Notes under the pieces: model-generated
Told to the model about the DNA's origin: nothing
Seen by the model: only the letters and a program-made list of their open reading frames with translations
Databases searched by the model: none
Position numbers and translations under genes: made by a program
Origin: a virus
Strand: one strand, 5' to 3'
Virus record (IMG/VR): IMGVR_UViG_3300036846_000555
Location: 58,350 to 122,349 of that record
DNA: 64,000 bases
Part shown: in pieces, positions 24,180-31,983 of the stretch
Numbering within the stretch: the first letter of the stretch is position 1
Layout: every line of letters starts with the position of its first letter

Positions 24180-24394
24180 CCACAACCACGATCAAGCTGA
24201 GCCCGAAACAGCGCGAGATGCTGGAGAAGGCTGCCGCCGACCCGGACTTCCGCGCGGGCGTCGGCTTTCACGTAGCCACGCGACGCACCGCCGAGAAGCT
24301 GGTGGAGTACGGGCTGGGCACGATCGCCTTCTACGGCGCGACCGTGTTCTACATCAACCGCGCCGGGCTGGCCTACCTGGCCGAGGCCGGATGA
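24176..24394 (+). CDS. Small protein with winged-helix-like profile
   Basis: 72 residues. IKLSPKQREMLEKAAADPDF, then ATRRTAEKLVEYGLG, then NRAGLAYL: helix, helix-turn-helix and wing spacing of a short wHTH. DNA binding is only suggested. Confidence 0.6.
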   Translation: MTTTTIKLSPKQREMLEKAAADPDFRAGVGFHVATRRTAEKLVEYGLGTIAFYGATVFYINRAGLAYLAEAG

Positions 24395-24618
24395 CCGAGC
24401 CGGTCCTCCGGCGGCGCCGTCGCATCTACGTCGACGGCGTCTACGTCGGCTGGGTGGTCAAGCGCGACGGCGAGTTCCGCGCGTACGTCACCCACCCGCA
24501 GGGCGGCTTCATGAGCGTCGAGGGCAGCTCCCGCCGCGCCGCCGCAGCAAACGCCTGGAGCGCACGATGTGTGCTAGAATCACTGTACAACGAGCAATCG
24601 ACCGAGGAGACGAAATGA
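24391..24618 (+). CDS. Small hypothetical protein whose end overlaps a promoter
   Basis: 75 residues. Beta start (RRRIYVDGVYVGWVVKRDG). The last 20 residues are encoded by the palindromic promoter and ribosome site of the next gene (ending NEQSTEETK), so the C-terminus may be a by-product of promoter insertion. Confidence 0.6.
   Translation: MTEPVLRRRRRIYVDGVYVGWVVKRDGEFRAYVTHPQGGFMSVEGSSRRAAAANAWSARCVLESLYNEQSTEETK
24559..24580 (+). promoter_or_regulatory. Palindromic promoter-operator site
   Basis: AGCGCACGATGTGTGCT, -10 TAGAAT (24575-24580); inside the 3' end of the preceding gene. Confidence 0.85.
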
Positions 24619-24911
24619 GCGCGCCAAAGATCCGCGCCGTGTATCGCCTTGAGCCCGCCGGGCTCATTGACCGCACCGACAAGCGCGTGACGGCGTACGC
24701 CGGACGCGAGGTGCAGATGATCCAGCCGTGGGGTTGCCCCCGCAACGGGACGATGGGGATGGTGTACGTCCAGCTCGCCGAGGAGGGCGAGTTCATCGGG
24801 CTCGTCAGCAAGGCGTCGCTGGTCAAGACCGGCCGCACCGCGCCGGTGCGCGACCTGGCCGCCGAGGCTCGCGACGCGCGCTCGGCCGCGATCATGCGGG
24901 GGGTGAGGTGA
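24615..24911 (+). CDS. Hypothetical protein
   Basis: 98 residues, CGACCGAGGAGACGAA before ATG. Beta-rich (IRAVYRLEPAGLIDRT; GMVYVQLAEEGEFIGLVS). Unknown. Confidence 0.65.
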   Translation: MSAPKIRAVYRLEPAGLIDRTDKRVTAYAGREVQMIQPWGCPRNGTMGMVYVQLAEEGEFIGLVSKASLVKTGRTAPVRDLAAEARDARSAAIMRGVR

Positions 24912-25183
24912 TGGCAGACCTGACGCCCTTCCTCATCCATGTCCACGTCGATGACCGGCCGAAGCCGACGCTGACCGAGTGGCTCGACGAGAGCTACGAC
25001 CGCGCCGACCGGCAAGTCAAGGCCCGGATCGAGGACGCCAACCGAATCCACCGGGGGAAGCCGAAGGGCTACACCAAGCATCTCGCGGCGATCGAGCGAG
25101 ACATCGCCGCCGTCCGCGGCTATCGCAACGCGGTCAACGAGCTGCGCGAGGCGATCGAACGCGGGGACGTGATCCTGCCATGA
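24911..25183 (+). CDS. Hypothetical protein
   Basis: 90 residues, TGATG overlap. LIHVHVDDRPKPTLTEWLDE then charged helices. Unknown. Confidence 0.6.
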   Translation: MADLTPFLIHVHVDDRPKPTLTEWLDESYDRADRQVKARIEDANRIHRGKPKGYTKHLAAIERDIAAVRGYRNAVNELREAIERGDVILP

Positions 25184-25479
25184 GGATCACCGACGAGCTG
25201 GTGCAGCAGGCGTGCCTCGCTTACGGCGGGGGCGCCTTCCCGGCACGCATGCGCGCTGCCCTGGAGGCGGCGCTTGCCGACGCGCAGCCCGGCCTGCGCG
25301 CGCCGATGCTGGAGCTGGAGAAGCTCCAGAAGCTCGCGCGCGAAGCCGTCGAGATCTGGACCGCCGGATCCGCCATGTACTCCGCTCACGAATACGAGAC
25401 CGCGATGGGCGACCTGGCCCGCGCGCTGCCGCCCAAGCCGCACGCGCCGATCGAGACGCATCCCGATGACCCATTTTGA
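25180..25479 (+). CDS. Hypothetical helical protein
   Basis: 99 residues, ATGA overlap. DELVQQACLAYGGGAFPARM and a Leu-rich helix (LELEKLQKLAREAVEIW). The pattern of a short helix plus ...MRAALEAAL is frequent in actinophage small proteins. Unknown. Confidence 0.6.
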   Translation: MRITDELVQQACLAYGGGAFPARMRAALEAALADAQPGLRAPMLELEKLQKLAREAVEIWTAGSAMYSAHEYETAMGDLARALPPKPHAPIETHPDDPF

Positions 25480-26092
25480 GGACGCGGTTGTCGCTATCGC
25501 GAACGAGGTGCTGGCGCCGCTGGAGGACTGGGCGGCCCAGTGCCATGCCGCGTCGGTGAAGCTGGTGCAGTCCGGGCGCTTCGACGTCTGCCGTGTCGCA
25601 CGCGGATCCTGCACCGGCGTTGGCGGCCAGCACTCCTGGGTGGTGCTCGGCGACGACTGCTACGACATGGATGCGACACTCATCGACCCGACGCTCTGGA
25701 GTTACGACGACACCGTCACCGGCGTTTGGGTCGGCACCTACCGCGATGGGAAGCACACGCCGCACGGCAAGGGCTCGATTTGGGCGTGGGGCCGCCCCGA
25801 CGAGGCGACCGGCCCGGTGATCGAACTGACGCCCCGCGAGCCGTTCTCACAGTCGGCGCTCGACTTCCTGGAGCTGCTCGGCCCGCTCGACCGCGAGGGC
25901 TGGATCATGCTGGCGCACGCGCCCGTCGAGTTCTGGCCCGCCGCCGAGATCATCGACGCGATGTGCGAGACGCCGCACCCCACGATCCCCAACCAGACCC
26001 TGGAGGGCTACGTCCCGATCGACATCGTCGGGATGGTGACCACCCGCAACCCGGGCGGGCTGTACCTGCCCGAGGAGGACGCTGATGCCTGA
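25466..26092 (+). CDS. Possible papain/transglutaminase-fold protein
   Basis: 208 residues, overlapping the previous gene by 14 bases. Residues about 22-80 show an ordered Cys-His-Asp set: CHAASVKLV (helix after Cys), then GGQHSWVVLG, then CYDMDATLIDPTLW. Cys on a helix, His-x-Trp strand and DPT are typical of transglutaminase-like or related cysteine-protease folds. The rest (GREGWIMLAHAP-like helix and PTIPNQTLEGYVPIDIVG) is unassigned. Enzymatic function is inferred. Confidence 0.6.
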   Translation: MTHFEDAVVAIANEVLAPLEDWAAQCHAASVKLVQSGRFDVCRVARGSCTGVGGQHSWVVLGDDCYDMDATLIDPTLWSYDDTVTGVWVGTYRDGKHTPHGKGSIWAWGRPDEATGPVIELTPREPFSQSALDFLELLGPLDREGWIMLAHAPVEFWPAAEIIDAMCETPHPTIPNQTLEGYVPIDIVGMVTTRNPGGLYLPEEDADA

Positions 26093-26474
26093 GCTGGTGA
26101 CCTGCACCGTCTGCGGCGACGAGGACACGCTCACGTTCTCCGGCGACATCGGCGCGCGGATGCGCGAGCGCCGCGAATGCTTCCGCTGCGCGTTCTGGCT
26201 GACGCTGGCCGAGCAGGACAAGGCGGCGCCCGAGAACGTCGCGATCATCAGCGGCCGCCACTACGTGATCGCGCCGGACCTCACCCGCGGCCCCCGCTCG
26301 CTGGCGGGCATGGGCGGCGCCCGGTGCGTCATCGCCTTCCACGACGGGCGCGAGGTAGTCACGCACAACCTGTGGCACCAGGGCTCGATCCCTGACCGCT
26401 TCCGCGACCTGTTCCCGGACAACGCGTCCTGGGGCGAGCAGGGGCGACTGACGGTCCGCCAGAGGACACCATAA
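26085..26474 (+). CDS. Hypothetical zinc-ribbon protein
   Basis: 129 residues. CTVCGDEDTL ... CFRCAFW at the N-terminus; then GRHYVIAPDLTRGPRSLAGM and RCVIAFHDGREVVTHNLWHQ. The latter half looks like a small beta domain. No named family. Its stop adjoins the next promoter. Confidence 0.65.
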   Translation: MPELVTCTVCGDEDTLTFSGDIGARMRERRECFRCAFWLTLAEQDKAAPENVAIISGRHYVIAPDLTRGPRSLAGMGGARCVIAFHDGREVVTHNLWHQGSIPDRFRDLFPDNASWGEQGRLTVRQRTP

Positions 26475-26495
26475 GCGCACGATGTGTGCTACAAT
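26474..26495 (+). promoter_or_regulatory. Palindromic promoter-operator site, leaderless
   Basis: AGCGCACGATGTGTGCT, -10 TACAAT (26490-26495), 6 bases, GTG 26502: here the palindromic promoter is used without any 5' leader. Confidence 0.85.
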
Positions 26496-26501
26496 GAACT
26501 T

Positions 26502-26702
26502 GTGACCAGAGACAAAGAACAGGCCCGATACACCGTCGTCGACCGGTACGCCACCACGGCGTCTGAGCTACGCCCCAAGTCGACCGCGATCAACCCCCGC
26601 TACTGGGTGTGGGACACGGTCGAGCACACCATCGTCGACGAGTTCACCACCAAGCGCCCGGCCACGATGGCCGTGCGCGACCTGAACAGGGAGGCACGCT
26701 GA
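26502..26702 (+). CDS. Small hypothetical protein
   Basis: 66 residues, leaderless GTG 26502. MTRDKEQARYTVVDRYA, then NPRYWVWDTVEHTIVDEF. Unknown. Confidence 0.65.
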   Translation: MTRDKEQARYTVVDRYATTASELRPKSTAINPRYWVWDTVEHTIVDEFTTKRPATMAVRDLNREAR

Positions 26703-26962
26703 TGATCAAGCCGATCGAAGGCTGGACCTGGTGGCTCGACGAGGGCCAGGAGTCCGGCGTCTGGCCGTGCGAGGTGCTCGACTACCTGGGGCCGGTGTTC
26801 GGCGTCAAGGTCAGGCCCACACACGAGGGCAGCCTGTACTACGGGCAGACCCTCTGGGTCGACCACAACCGCGTCTACGACTCCGGATTCCACCGGGTCC
26901 GCGAGGCGCAGATCCGCGCCGAGGACCGCCCGTCCGACCGTCCGGCGACGAGCTGGCTCTAG
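26702..26962 (+). CDS. Hypothetical protein
   Basis: 86 residues, TGATG overlap. Trp-rich beta (GWTWWLDEGQESGVWP; YYGQTLWVDHNRV). Stop lies in the next promoter's left arm. Confidence 0.6.
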   Translation: MIKPIEGWTWWLDEGQESGVWPCEVLDYLGPVFGVKVRPTHEGSLYYGQTLWVDHNRVYDSGFHRVREAQIRAEDRPSDRPATSWL

Positions 26963-26982
26963 CGCACAACGTGCGCTAGAAT
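26961..26982 (+). promoter_or_regulatory. Palindromic promoter-operator site with compensatory arm change
   Basis: AGCGCAC-AAC-GTGCGCT: the right arm has changed with the left arm so that the dyad is perfect. -10 TAGAAT (26977-26982). Confidence 0.88.
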
Positions 26983-26988
26983 GAACAA

Positions 26989-27004
26989 GGCGGCATGAGC
27001 CGCC
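26989..27004 (+). other. Leader hairpin
   Basis: GGCGG-CATGAG-CCGCC, then ACCCCGACCGAGGAGA. Confidence 0.65.
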
Positions 27005-27024
27005 ACCCCGACCGAGGAGACCAC

Positions 27025-27294
27025 ATGAAGCTGACACTGACGGACGCGACCGCGCGCCTGTCCACCCTGGTGCGCGAGAACCTGCTGGGCGCTGAGCTGC
27101 AGGAGTTCCGGCTCGTCGAGGAGTACGACGACGAGAGCGCCTACGTCGTGCGCTGGAGCCGGGACATCGGCCGCGGCCGCACCGAGTACGGCACCCACCG
27201 CGCCGCGATCAACATCGAGGGCGGCATGCTGCTCTGGGGCCACTACACCCGAGACGAGGCCGACGCCTGTCGCGACTACCAGGAGCGCACATGA
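27025..27294 (+). CDS. Hypothetical protein
   Basis: 89 residues. Helix (TDATARLSTLVRENLLGAEL) and beta strands (YVVRWSRDIG; AINIEGGMLLWGHY). Unknown. Confidence 0.65.
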   Translation: MKLTLTDATARLSTLVRENLLGAELQEFRLVEEYDDESAYVVRWSRDIGRGRTEYGTHRAAINIEGGMLLWGHYTRDEADACRDYQERT

Positions 27295-27500
27295 CCACCA
27301 TCGAGGCCATCATCGAGCGCGACGGCGACGGCTACACCGTTCTGACGCGCCGCGACGGCAGCAACCCCTGGGGCGTCGGCGTGACCTTCCCGAGCTGGAG
27401 CGGCGCGCGCAGCGTGGCCGTAGCCATCCTGAACGCCACCCACTGGGGCGACAACAGGCCCGAACAAAAGCTGACCGACACGACCGAGGAGAAAGCATGA
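27291..27500 (+). CDS. Small hypothetical protein
   Basis: 69 residues, ATGA overlap. TTIEAIIERDGDGYTVLTRR, Trp-rich middle, tail DTTEEKA from the next ribosome site. Confidence 0.6.
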   Translation: MTTIEAIIERDGDGYTVLTRRDGSNPWGVGVTFPSWSGARSVAVAILNATHWGDNRPEQKLTDTTEEKA

Positions 27501-27928
27501 CCATCACCACCACCGAGCCGCGCATCACCTTCAACAAGAGCGCGAGGACGATCAAGGCCGACTACCTGATCGCCACCGACAACGGAGGACTCAGCGGGCG
27601 CGAGCGCCGCGTCCTCGCGAGCTTCCGCGTCGGCTACGACAAGGGCGGGCCGAATTACTTCAGCGGCGGAACGACGCCGCGGAGCTACAGCGCGTCCATC
27701 AGCCGCGTGACTGAGGAGGAGATCTTCGATCGCGACGGCAACCGGATCGGCACGTCGCAGAGCTTCACCCTGTTCAAGGGGCTCGGCCTGATGCGCTCCG
27801 AGCCGGTGGGGCGCTACAGCGAGAAGGGGCTGCGCGCCTTCTACGACGAGGCCAAGGCCCGCTTCGACGAGCTGCGGCTGGAGGACGAGCGCATCGCCCG
27901 CTACTTCGATCCCGACGCCGACGCATGA
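27497..27928 (+). CDS. Hypothetical protein
   Basis: 143 residues. RERRVLASFRVGYDKGGPNY, Ser/Tyr-rich middle, then GLRAFYDEAKARFDELRLED helix. Unknown; part of the early-type cluster. Confidence 0.65.
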   Translation: MTITTTEPRITFNKSARTIKADYLIATDNGGLSGRERRVLASFRVGYDKGGPNYFSGGTTPRSYSASISRVTEEEIFDRDGNRIGTSQSFTLFKGLGLMRSEPVGRYSEKGLRAFYDEAKARFDELRLEDERIARYFDPDADA

Positions 27929-28170
27929 GCGAGTTCTCGCTCAACCACGAGATGCCTAACGGCGCGTCCATCGCCGACTGGCTCGGCACTGCCGCATCCG
28001 CCGCGCGCGGCGCGGCGTGGTACATCGAGGACGTCCGCGGCGCGGAGACCGAGCACCAACGCAAGGTGGGCACCGCGCGGATGAAGCTGCGCAAGGCCAT
28101 GGAGCAGCTCAAGCAGGCGCAGAGCGAGATCGAGGCCGTCCTGCTTTACACCCGCGGGGAGGAGGAGTGA
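27925..28170 (+). CDS. Hypothetical helical protein
   Basis: 81 residues, ATGA overlap. Ala-rich helix then coiled-coil-like segment (KLRKAMEQLKQAQSEIEA). Unknown. Confidence 0.6.
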   Translation: MSEFSLNHEMPNGASIADWLGTAASAARGAAWYIEDVRGAETEHQRKVGTARMKLRKAMEQLKQAQSEIEAVLLYTRGEEE

Positions 28171-28721
28171 GCAAGGGCAACCCCCGCACGTGGGATCCGC
28201 TGGTCATCGGACCGGCCTCCCGCGGCGACGGGCGCCCGAGCATGGCGCAGGCCTTCTACGAGAGCGGCGGCCGCAAGCACTTCTTCACCTACCGGGAGAA
28301 CATCCCCGCGACGAAGTGCCTCGGCTTCCGCAACCGGCTGTACAACGGGTTCGCGCTCGTGTTCGAAGACGGGTCCATGCACCTGAGCTTCAAACGCAAC
28401 GACCGCGCCGCCGTCCGCGACTGGCGTCACTTCCAGGCGATCAAGAACGAGGTCGCCGGGCCCGAGCGCGAGGCGGTCGAGATCTTCCCGCCCGAGTCGA
28501 TGCTGGTCGACGCCGCCAACGAGTACCACCTTTGGGTGCTGCCGGAGGGCAAGATGAGCCCGCTCGGCTTCATCGTCCGGCAGGTAGCGGAGCAGGTACA
28601 GGACGACACCGTCCACCACGACCACGCGCTGTACCGCCAGACCGGCCAGTCCGGCTACCGGCAGCGGGCGTGGGAGCCCGGCCTGCCGACCGGCCCGACG
28701 ACCGGGCCAGTCACCACTTAG
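28167..28721 (+). CDS. DUF7694-like phage protein
   Basis: 184 residues, GAGGAGGA before GTG in a GTGA overlap. The core (MHLSFKRNDRAAVRDWRHFQ, then IKNEVAGPEREAVEIFPPES, then ANEYHLWVLP) is a pattern recurrent in phage proteins of unknown function that I associate with DUF7694. A second, more diverged copy is at 62617-62997. Function unknown. Confidence 0.7.
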   Translation: MSKGNPRTWDPLVIGPASRGDGRPSMAQAFYESGGRKHFFTYRENIPATKCLGFRNRLYNGFALVFEDGSMHLSFKRNDRAAVRDWRHFQAIKNEVAGPEREAVEIFPPESMLVDAANEYHLWVLPEGKMSPLGFIVRQVAEQVQDDTVHHDHALYRQTGQSGYRQRAWEPGLPTGPTTGPVTT

Positions 28722-28741
28722 CGCACGATATGTGCTACAAT
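28720..28741 (+). promoter_or_regulatory. Palindromic promoter-operator site
   Basis: AGCGCACGATATGTGCT, -10 TACAAT (28736-28741). Confidence 0.85.
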
Positions 28742-28747
28742 GTAGGT

Positions 28748-28764
28748 GCGGTCAGAAGAGCCGC
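28748..28764 (+). other. Leader hairpin
   Basis: GCGG-(9)-CCGC, then CCCCCGACCGAGGAGA; close in sequence to the 22639 hairpin. Confidence 0.6.
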
Positions 28765-28788
28765 GAATCCCCCGACCGAGGAGAAACA

Positions 28789-29109
28789 GTGAGCACAGCA
28801 GCCGAGTTCCGTGAGTGCGACACCCAGCAGATCGTCGCGCAGATCGGCTTCATGAACATCGCCGCGATCAGCGGCGGGCGGATCATCCGCCGCGACACCG
28901 GGATCACCCTGCCCGTCGGCGCCGGATACAGCGTCACCGTCGACCTGGACTGGGGCGACGACTACGTCGTCCGGCGCGTCTTCAAGCGCGGCGCCAAGGT
29001 CTGGATCAAGGGCGAGCAGCGCGGCGTCTACTGCGACGAGGTGGGCGAGGTGGCCTACCGCGCGTCCTGCTTCCGCAACGGCGCCTGGGGCGAGGAGGTG
29101 ACGGCGTGA
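28789..29109 (+). CDS. Hypothetical protein
   Basis: 106 residues from GTG 28789 (GACCGAGGAGAAACA). Beta-rich with several charged strands (GYSVTVDLDWGDDYVVRRVF; KVWIKGEQRGVYCDEVGEV). Unknown. Confidence 0.65.
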   Translation: MSTAAEFRECDTQQIVAQIGFMNIAAISGGRIIRRDTGITLPVGAGYSVTVDLDWGDDYVVRRVFKRGAKVWIKGEQRGVYCDEVGEVAYRASCFRNGAWGEEVTA

Positions 29110-29321
29110 GCATCGAAGCAGCAGAGATAGCGGCCCGGCGCTCGATCACCGAGGAGCAGGCCGAGGCGCTCGTCGAAGCGGCCCGGCCGCTCTGGTCAGC
29201 GCTGGAGGACGTCGGCTTTGTCGATGCCCACGGCGGCGCGGAGTTCGCGCGGATCTTCCCGGAGACCATCGACGCGATCCACAAGCTCGCCAACCCCCTG
29301 GCCTACGAGGAGATCGCATGA
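29106..29321 (+). CDS. Hypothetical helical protein
   Basis: 71 residues, GTGA overlap. EAAEIAARRSITEEQAEALV, acidic helices. Unknown. Confidence 0.6.
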   Translation: MSIEAAEIAARRSITEEQAEALVEAARPLWSALEDVGFVDAHGGAEFARIFPETIDAIHKLANPLAYEEIA

Positions 29322-29611
29322 CGAGCGCGCTCTCAGCCTACGAGCAGTGGATGGTGACCAGCAACCTGAAGACCATCCGCGAGACCCGCGTGACCGCTGC
29401 CGAGCAGGCCGCGATCCTGCGAGCGAATGGCTACTCCCGCATCGCAGACGCGATCGAGATCGAGACCGCCAAGGCGGAGATCCGCCGCACGGTCATGGCC
29501 CGCTTCGGCGGCCACTTCGGCGGCGCCTTGACCGGCGTCGAAGTCAGCGACGACGACGCCCGCCGGTACATCGGCGGCGCCACCATCGACGAGCTGCTGG
29601 AGGCATCATGA
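29318..29611 (+). CDS. Hypothetical protein
   Basis: 97 residues, ATGA overlap. Helical start (YEQWMVTSNLKTIRETRVT), then RFGGHFGGALTGVEVSDDDA. Unknown. Confidence 0.6.
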   Translation: MTSALSAYEQWMVTSNLKTIRETRVTAAEQAAILRANGYSRIADAIEIETAKAEIRRTVMARFGGHFGGALTGVEVSDDDARRYIGGATIDELLEAS

Positions 29612-29820
29612 CCAAGCTCGTGATCGCCTACACGCGCGGGCGCAAGCTGCACGCCGCCCGCCTTGACGAGGGCCGCACCAGTGGCGCGACGCTCTGCGGA
29701 AGCTACGGCTTCCAGCACCCGCGCTTCGACAGCGGCACCGGCACGGCAGTGGGGTTGACGCTCCGCTTCAACGGCGGCTGCGCGCACTGCATCCGCGCAC
29801 TGGACAGGACAGGCGCATGA
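29608..29820 (+). CDS. Small hypothetical protein
   Basis: 70 residues. KLVIAYTRGRKLHAARLDEG ... CGSYG ... CAHCIRAL: likely one zinc site near the end. Unknown. Confidence 0.6.
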   Translation: MTKLVIAYTRGRKLHAARLDEGRTSGATLCGSYGFQHPRFDSGTGTAVGLTLRFNGGCAHCIRALDRTGA

Positions 29821-30161
29821 GCCTGTCCTTCACCACGAGCCGCGACGGCGCCCGGCGAGCAACGGTCCGGCTCGACCACCGAGTCGGCCTGGAGCAGCTC
29901 GCGACGGCAGCGGCGCTGGCGCTGGACGAGGGCTACCTGGAGGGCGAGGATCTCGACGCGCGCGCGGCCCGCCTGACCAGGCGCGACATCGAGCGAGAGC
30001 TGCGCGACCGACTGCAGGCCGGTGGCGACGACGGCTTCCTGTTCGTCGGCGAGCGCAGCTTCATGGGCTACGAGCTGTTCGACGAGACCGTCGCAGGCGC
30101 CTGCCGTGCCCGCGTGCTGGCGCTGTGGCCCGAGCTGACCCCGACCGAGGAGACGACATGA
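29817..30161 (+). CDS. Hypothetical protein
   Basis: 114 residues. SRDGARRATVRLDHRVGLEQ, helical middle (LTRRDIERELRDRLQAGG), tail LTPTEETT from the ardA ribosome site. Unknown. Confidence 0.65.
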   Translation: MSLSFTTSRDGARRATVRLDHRVGLEQLATAAALALDEGYLEGEDLDARAARLTRRDIERELRDRLQAGGDDGFLFVGERSFMGYELFDETVAGACRARVLALWPELTPTEETT

Positions 30162-30772
30162 CCATGACCACCACCGAGACACCACGCATCTGGATCGCCG
30201 ACCTGGCCGCCTACAACAACGGCGTGCTGCACGGCCGGTGGGTTGACGCCACCGACGCCGCCGAGCTGACCGAGGCCAAGGACCAGATCCTCGCCTCCAG
30301 CCCCGAGCCCGGCGCGGAGGAGTGGGCCATCCACGACTACGACGGCTTCGGCAGCGACCTGACCTACAAGCTCGGCGAGTACGCCAGCTTCGACACGATC
30401 GCGAAGCTCGGCGCGCTGATCGAGGAGTACGGCGACGAGTTCCTCGCCTACGTCTCCGCGGTCGAGCCCGCCCCCGAGGACATTGACGAGCGCAGCTTCC
30501 AGGAGGCCCGCCGCGGCGCCTGGGACAGCGAGGCCGACTGGGCCCGCGACCGCGTCGAGAGCCTCGGCTACGAGGGCGTCCAGCCCGGCGAGTACGTCCC
30601 CAAGGACGACCGCGGCTGGAGCAGCAGCGACGGCGCGATCGACGTGATCGACCTGCTGCTGAATCACCTTGACCTGGACATGGTCGCGCGCGACTGCAGC
30701 GCCAACGGCGAGGTGGACTTCGCGACCGTCAACGGCACCGTTTACGCCTTCGACCCGAACGCGGGTAGGTGA
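30158..30772 (+). CDS. ardA: ArdA-like antirestriction protein
   Basis: 204 residues. Opening IWIADLAAYNNGVLHGRWVD, then EEWAIHDYDGFGSDLTYKLG and EYASFDTIAKLGALIEEYGD, then a C-terminal DLDMVARDCSANGEVDFATV: the ArdA family, an acidic B-DNA mimic that occupies type I restriction enzymes. Family members are usually about 165-180 residues; the extra residues lie in the middle (PAPEDIDERSFQEARRG). Two hairpins follow, so it ends a transcription unit expected to be expressed early. Confidence 0.9.
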   Translation: MTMTTTETPRIWIADLAAYNNGVLHGRWVDATDAAELTEAKDQILASSPEPGAEEWAIHDYDGFGSDLTYKLGEYASFDTIAKLGALIEEYGDEFLAYVSAVEPAPEDIDERSFQEARRGAWDSEADWARDRVESLGYEGVQPGEYVPKDDRGWSSSDGAIDVIDLLLNHLDLDMVARDCSANGEVDFATVNGTVYAFDPNAGR

Positions 30773-30799
30773 GGCGACAAAGCTGCGGATGGGGGCACC

Positions 30800-30863
30800 G
30801 GGTGAGCGGGGCGGCTCACCCGGACGCAGACCGAGCAAGGGGGCCGCGTGGGGCGCGCGGCCC
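30800..30863 (+). terminator. Tandem hairpins after ardA
   Basis: GGGTGAGC-(6)-GCTCACCC (30800-30821) and GGGCCGCG-(7)-CGCGGCCC (30841-30863). No T tract. Confidence 0.6.
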
Positions 30864-30872
30864 TCAGCTCAA

Positions 30873-30894
30873 AACACAAGACTTGTGCTACACT
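30873..30894 (+). promoter_or_regulatory. Palindromic promoter-operator site, variant arms
   Basis: ACACAAG-A-CTTGTGCT: CAAG/CTTG replaces CACG/CGTG in both arms, preserving the dyad. -10 TACACT (30889-30894). Confidence 0.85.
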
Positions 30895-30927
30895 GAGCGC
30901 ATTGACCAACCCGACCGAGGAGGAAAC

Positions 30928-31242
30928 ATGAGCAGCAGCAAGGTCAAGATCATGGGCGCTGACACCGTCATCGCCCTGAACAAGAAGGCAGTCCTGAAGA
31001 GATACAACCGCACGCTGAGCAGCAAGTTCATCGGGCGGCTTGACGACGACGGCGTCAACATCGTCGTCACGCAACTGCTGCACGGCGACGGCGACTACGT
31101 CCGCACGCTGACGATGTTCAAGCTCGCCGACCGCGACGAGCCCGTCGAGGCCTGGTTCGACATCAGCCTGGACGGCTTCAACCGGCTCGCTGAAGTCGAG
31201 CGCCAGCCCGACGGCACGTACGACGTCAAGGCGGCGACGTGA
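30928..31242 (+). CDS. Hypothetical protein
   Basis: 104 residues, CCGACCGAGGAGGAAAC before ATG. Basic N-terminal half (KVKIMGADTVIALNKKAVLK), then WFDISLDGFNRLAEVER. Unknown. Confidence 0.65.
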   Translation: MSSSKVKIMGADTVIALNKKAVLKRYNRTLSSKFIGRLDDDGVNIVVTQLLHGDGDYVRTLTMFKLADRDEPVEAWFDISLDGFNRLAEVERQPDGTYDVKAAT

Positions 31243-31514
31243 GCGCCAGGATCCTGGTAGGCCATGAGGAGGGCGACAGCGGCTACGAGACCGCGCTCGC
31301 TTGCCTGTTTGACAGCGTCACCGGCTGGGCGTTCGGCCCGGTGTTCCGCCGCGGCGACGACGGCGAGTCCCCCGAGGACGCCGCGCAGGCGTTCCTCGAC
31401 TGGCTGGAGGAGACCGAAGGGACCGACCCGCGAGTGGTCGGTCCGCGCGAGCTGGAGGAGCTGCACGGCCGCTGGCACAAGGAGCACTACCCGCAGGCGC
31501 GCACGAACCTGTAA
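31239..31514 (+). CDS. Hypothetical acidic protein
   Basis: 91 residues, GTGA overlap. FGPVFRRGDDGESPEDAAQA then AFLDWLEETEG. Looks like a small actinophage family; unknown function. Last gene of the early-type array. Confidence 0.65.
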   Translation: MSARILVGHEEGDSGYETALACLFDSVTGWAFGPVFRRGDDGESPEDAAQAFLDWLEETEGTDPRVVGPRELEELHGRWHKEHYPQARTNL

Positions 31515-31519
31515 GCCGT

Positions 31520-31550
31520 TTGACCCGTCCGGCCCGGCCGGACGTACGCT
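31520..31550 (+). promoter_or_regulatory. Promoter with -35-like box and spacer palindrome
   Basis: TTGACC (31520-31525), 19-base spacer containing GTCCGGC-CCG-GCCGGAC, then TACGCT (31545-31550). Unlike the recurrent sites it has a -35-like box, and its dyad is different. It precedes the head-gene region; a second box TAAGGT lies 6 bases before GTG 31609. Confidence 0.5.
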
Positions 31551-31608
31551 CGGATCGTGGGTGCGATCCGCCTGTGGAGGCCCGCGAGGGCGGCAGTAAG
31601 GTTGGCGC

Positions 31609-31983
31609 GTGAGCGAGTACTTCGAACGCGTCGTCGTACCGCACCCCGCCGAGCCGCCCTGCCCCGCCGGTGCCCTGGTCTCGGAAGCGGCTGGGGGCAC
31701 CGGCTGCATCTGTCGCATCACCCGGAACCTGATCGACAGCCGACGGAACCCTTCGACACTGCGGGCCTACTGCTTCAGCTCGGACGGCTATCAGACGTGC
31801 CCCACGTGGCGCGCCGACCGCGAGGAGCTATGGCGCAGCAAGACGACCCGCGACCTACTGGACCGCCGCGGGGATCTCGTCGCGGGACACCCGGAGGACC
31901 GGGAGCGCAACCAGGGGCTGGCGATGGCGATCGAAGCACAGGAGCGCGAGGCGTGGCTGTCGCAGAAAGAACGCGAGCGCTAG
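31609..31983 (+). CDS. Hypothetical protein with Cys residues
   Basis: 124 residues, leaderless GTG 6 bases after TAAGGT. MSEYFERVVVPHP, CICRITRNLI, then YQTCPTWRADREELWRSKTT. Directly upstream of portal; function unknown. Confidence 0.6.
   Translation: MSEYFERVVVPHPAEPPCPAGALVSEAAGGTGCICRITRNLIDSRRNPSTLRAYCFSSDGYQTCPTWRADREELWRSKTTRDLLDRRGDLVAGHPEDRERNQGLAMAIEAQEREAWLSQKERER

Noticed and set aside
31557-31952. Upstream part of the frame ending at 32150
   Set aside because: It is antisense-like Arg-rich sequence under the gene at 31609; the coding part starts at GTG 31953.
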